Assembly (NCBI GenBank): GCA_004026145.2
Contig: CP034975.1
Span: forward strand, 21,766,213 to 21,830,212
Length of the DNA stretch: 64,000 nt
Source: Takifugu bimaculatus
Lineage: Eukaryota; Chordata; Actinopteri; Tetraodontiformes; Tetraodontidae
Reading direction: 5' to 3'
Under the pieces are notes generated by a model. That model ran no database searches and was not told the origin of the DNA. It saw nothing but the letters and a program-made list of their open reading frames with translations. Shown here piece after piece: positions 61,401 to 64,000 of the stretch. The position numbers and the translations under genes were made by a program. How positions within the stretch are numbered: position 1 is the first letter of the stretch; each line of letters starts with the position of its first letter.

Positions 61401-61867
61401 TGTTAAGGTTTGGGTTTTTACAGGACCCGAAAGCAGCCAAAATGCAGTGATAAGAAGTCCAGAAACTAGTTTTTATTTAACAAACAAACTGGCAGTCCTC
61501 CTGGACTGCAGGGAAGCACTTGTCCAGTCTTCCGGGGCACACAAAGAGCTCCAGAGCGGAGCCAACACAGGAGTCAAGTCCCACGCACTCTCCACTCCCA
61601 CAGGGCAACATGGAGACCAGCGAAAACACCAAAACTCTCTGATGCTGGCAGACAGGCGCTCCATCCTTAAATATGTGGCCTGATGTGGATTGCCGACAGG
61701 TGCGCCCGCCTGCAGTGCCAGCTGCAGCAAATCATCCGCTCCTCTAAGCCCCCTGCAGGTAAAAACCAAACAACGCTCAGCCTGGGACCCTGGAGCCCAA
61801 CACCATGGTTTTTCTGCCACCATGGTTTCCCATTATACAGTTGACATGTTATATCTGACAGATTTCA
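61401..61867 (-). mobile_element. Probable solo LTR, copy 2
   Basis: Same 467-bp LTR as 10863-11329, on the opposite strand, flanked by TATG (61397-61400 and 61868-61871), the complement of CATA. The LTR was therefore present before the duplication. Confidence 0.6.
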
Positions 61868-62058
61868 TATGACAAAAATATATAAATATGGTGTCATCAG
61901 GTAAGGATCTCTGCGGTAGCAACAGGGGTGAGGAAAACCTCCCTTTCAACAAGACGCAGGCCAATCCCTGGGGCAAAATGGTAATTGAAAACATTTTTTT
62001 GTTTCAGGTATGTAGATTATTTTGCCGATGCTGTGTTTGTTGGCTTTAAAATTTAATA

Positions 62059-63648
62059 CAGTGAGAGTAAAAAGTATTTGATCCCTTGCTGATTTTGTTG
62101 GTTTGTCCACTAATAAAGACATGCTCATTCTATACTTTTAATGGTAGATGTATTCTAAGATGGAGAGACAGAATATCAAAAAGAAAATCAAATATTTTAA
62201 TTTATTTGTTTTTCATTGAGGGAAATAAGTATTTGATCCCCTAGTATGCATTAGGAGTTCTGGCTTTCACAGACCAGTTAGACGCTCCCAAACAACTTGT
62301 TACCTGAATTGAAGACACCAGGTCTAACTAATCACCTTTATGTAAGACAACTGTTCACAGAATCAGACAATCAGACAGATTCCAAACTCTCCACCATGGG
62401 TAAGACCAAAGAACTCTCTCAGGACCTCAGAGACAGGATTGTTGACCTGCATAAATCGGGAATGGGCTACAAAAACATTAGCAAATTGCTGGGTATTAAA
62501 GTAACAACTATTGGTGCAATTGTGAGAAAATTTAAGAAGTATAACATGACCATCAATAGACCTCGGTCTGGTGCTCCACAGAAGATTTCACCTCGTGGGG
62601 TGGCAATGATCATGAGAACAGTGAGAAATCGGCCTGCAACCACACAGCAGGAGTTAGTGAATGACCTCCAGGCAGCTGGGACCAAAGTCACCAGGAAAAC
62701 AATTGGCAACACTTTGCGCCGCAATGGATTAAAATCCTGCAGTGCCCGAAAGGTACCCCTGCTTAAGAAGGCACATGTGGAGGCTCGCCTAAAGTATGCC
62801 AATGATCACCTCAAAGATGCACAAAGTGATTGGGAGAAGGTTCTGTGGTCAGACGAGACCAAAATTGAACTATTTGGCCTAAACTCCACTCGTCATGTGT
62901 GGAGGAAGAAAAATGCTGCCTATGATCCCAGGAACACTGTGCCCACCGTCAAGCATGGAGGTGGAAACATTATGTTTTGGGGGTGTTTCTCTGCCAAGGG
63001 TACAGGGCTACTTCACCGCATCACTGGGAAGATGGACGGAGCCATGTACCGTGCAGTGCTGAGGGACAACCTCCTCCCCTCTGCTAGGAAGCTGAAAATG
63101 GGCCGTGGCTGGGTCTTCCAACATGACAACGACCCAAAGCATACAGCAAAGGCAACAAAGGAGTGGCTCAAGAAGAACCATATTAAGGTCATGGAGTGGC
63201 CCAGCCAATCTCCGGACCTCAATCCAATTGAAAATCTATGGAGAGAGCTTAAGGTCTGAGTTGCCAAGCAACAGCCCACCAACCTTAATGATTTAGAGAG
63301 GATCTGCAAAGAAGAGTGGGCCAAAATTCCCCCCTGATATGTGTGCTAACCTTGTGGTTAACTACAACAAACGTCTGACCGCTGTGCTTGCAAACAATGG
63401 CTTTGCCACCAAATATTAAGTGCTTTTAGATAGAGGGATCAAATACTTATTACCCTCAATGAAAAACAAATAAATTAAAATAAATTCTTTAAAGTTATTT
63501 TCTGGATTTTCTTTTTGATATTCTGTCTCTCCATGTTAGAATACATCTACCATTAAAAGTATAGAATGATCATGCCTTTATTAGTGGACAAACCAACAAA
63601 ATCAGCAAGGGATCATACTTACCAACTCAATACTTTTTACTCTCACTG
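62059..63648 (+). mobile_element. Tc1-like DNA transposon with intact ends
   Basis: Ends CAGTGAGAGTAAAAAGTATT and the complementary AATACTTTTTACTCTCACTG are flanked by TA (62057-62058 and 63649-63650). Long terminal inverted repeats of about 200 bp carry inner repeats of the outer binding motif (AAATAAGTATTTGATCCC at about 62223 and GGGATCAAATACTTATTA near 63436), the IR/DR layout of fish Tc1 elements. At 1590 bp it is full length and contains a single transposase gene with two lesions. Confidence 0.95.
62396..63419 (+). pseudogene. Tc1-like transposase, one stop and one frameshift
   Basis: The start is the conserved MGKTKELSQDLRDRIVDLHK at 62396. The open frame upstream to 62297 lies in the leader. 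Residues 1-120 hold the paired-like DNA-binding domain with two helix-turn-helix units (GYKNISKLLGIKVTTIGAIV and TQQELVNDLQAAGTKVTRKT) separated by the GRPR-like RPRSGAPQK hook. The catalytic DD34E triad is complete: D153 (LWSDETK), D244 (FQHDNDPKH), E279 (PDLNPIENLW). A TGA at 63257-63259, probably a CGA change by CpG decay, cuts the protein after 287 residues. An extra C in the C run at 63329-63334 shifts the last part, which otherwise continues to TAA at 63417-63419. The element is thus inactive in cis but young. Confidence 0.93.
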
Positions 63649-63659
63649 TATGTGAATGG

Positions 63660-63935
63660 TGACCAAGGCATGCTTCATAAAGTCCATGCCTAAGACAAGG
63701 GGAGAAGAGAGGTCCTGGATAACAGGAAATCACTGGCAGAAAAGCTTACCCATGAATCCAATGGTCAACCAGACAATCCCTTATGGTTGTATTGTCCCTG
63801 AGGTCCGGATTGGTGGGCCAGACCAAGTGTCTGCTTAAAATCAGTCTGGTTGGAAGTCAGGAATCAAGACTGCTCTTATAGCTGACAGTGCTGCACCCAT
63901 GTCAAGTGTAGCATCCAGTGCCGCCTCGTCAAAGG
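63660..63935 (-). pseudogene. Retroviral-type aspartic protease remnant (LTR retroelement)
   Basis: The minus strand gives ATLDMGAALSAIRAVLIPDF, a decayed LxDTGA active site (Thr to Met), and about 55 codons later PLVLGMDFMKHA, matching the [IL]LGxDFL motif near the end of retropepsins. Stops and probable frameshifts lie between. Spacing and order fit a gypsy or endogenous-retrovirus protease. The Tc1 element lies immediately to the left, and the retroelement would continue to the right beyond the window. Family assignment is not possible from this piece. Confidence 0.55.
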
Positions 63936-64000
63936 AGGAGTGCCATAGAGAGCGTTTCTATATTCTACTCTTGTCTGTCTACAAATGAGCTCAACTTGTT

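Larger units (their letters stand above)
58957..62058 (-). repeat. 3.1-kb inverted segmental duplication, copy 2
   Basis: Reverse complement of 10671-13781 with scattered substitutions. It includes the same LTR (61401-61867), the hairpin (60820-60860) and the same short open frames. The left edge is against Rex3 with filler. The right edge is the TA (62057-62058) used by the Tc1 element. Confidence 0.9.

Overview
The window looks like repeat-rich intergenic or intronic DNA from a ray-finned (teleost) fish. The evidence is the set of mobile elements: Rex1-, Rex3- and L2-type LINEs, Sushi-like Ty3/gypsy elements, and Tc1, pogo, piggyBac, PIF/Harbinger and hAT DNA transposons. Spacers are AT-rich with vertebrate-type microsatellites, and there are no compact operons. 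I recognise no host protein-coding gene. One short stretch on the minus strand (24069-24219) could be an exon but is weak. Almost all readable coding sequence is transposon-derived and most of it is broken.

Layout. 340-2212: Rex1-type reverse transcriptase interrupted by a 746-bp hAT element (487-1232) with a perfect 8-bp target duplication. 2213-2507: antisense L2 3' end. 2509-3642: PIF/Harbinger relic. 3646-10666: spacer. 10671-13781: first copy of a 3.1-kb segment, carrying a probable solo LTR (10863-11329). 16500-17913: internally deleted piggyBac. 19839-20682: rump gypsy element with one full LTR. 24700-25430: old L2. 31078-33424: gypsy element on the minus strand with 5' LTR, open gag-protease and a cut-off reverse transcriptase. 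34986-35869: internally deleted pogo element, with a 3' fragment of the same family at 45650-45796. 37012-37165: SINE-like sequence. 40765-43650: Rex3 (minus) abutting two stacked L2 3' ends (plus). 50241-52350: the best-preserved L2 copy (minus). 55094-55370: L2 3' tip. 57025-58940: Rex3 (minus) with endonuclease and RT parts and an L2 patch inside. 58957-62058: inverted second copy of the 3.1-kb segment. 62059-63648: complete-ended Tc1 element, dead by one stop and one frameshift. 63660-63935: remnant of a retroviral-type protease running toward the right edge.

The most interesting structure is the pair of inverted 3.1-kb arms about 45 kb apart, apparently 98-99% identical in the parts compared. 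One arm ends exactly at the TA target site of the Tc1 element. At the equivalent base the other arm carries TACAGTA, the classic footprint left when a Tc1-family element excises. The other end of the second arm abuts Rex3 through a filler that repeats a nearby 10-mer. This suggests that transposon-induced breaks and template switching built the arrangement. I see no sign of a new enzymatic or defence system. The novelty here is structural.
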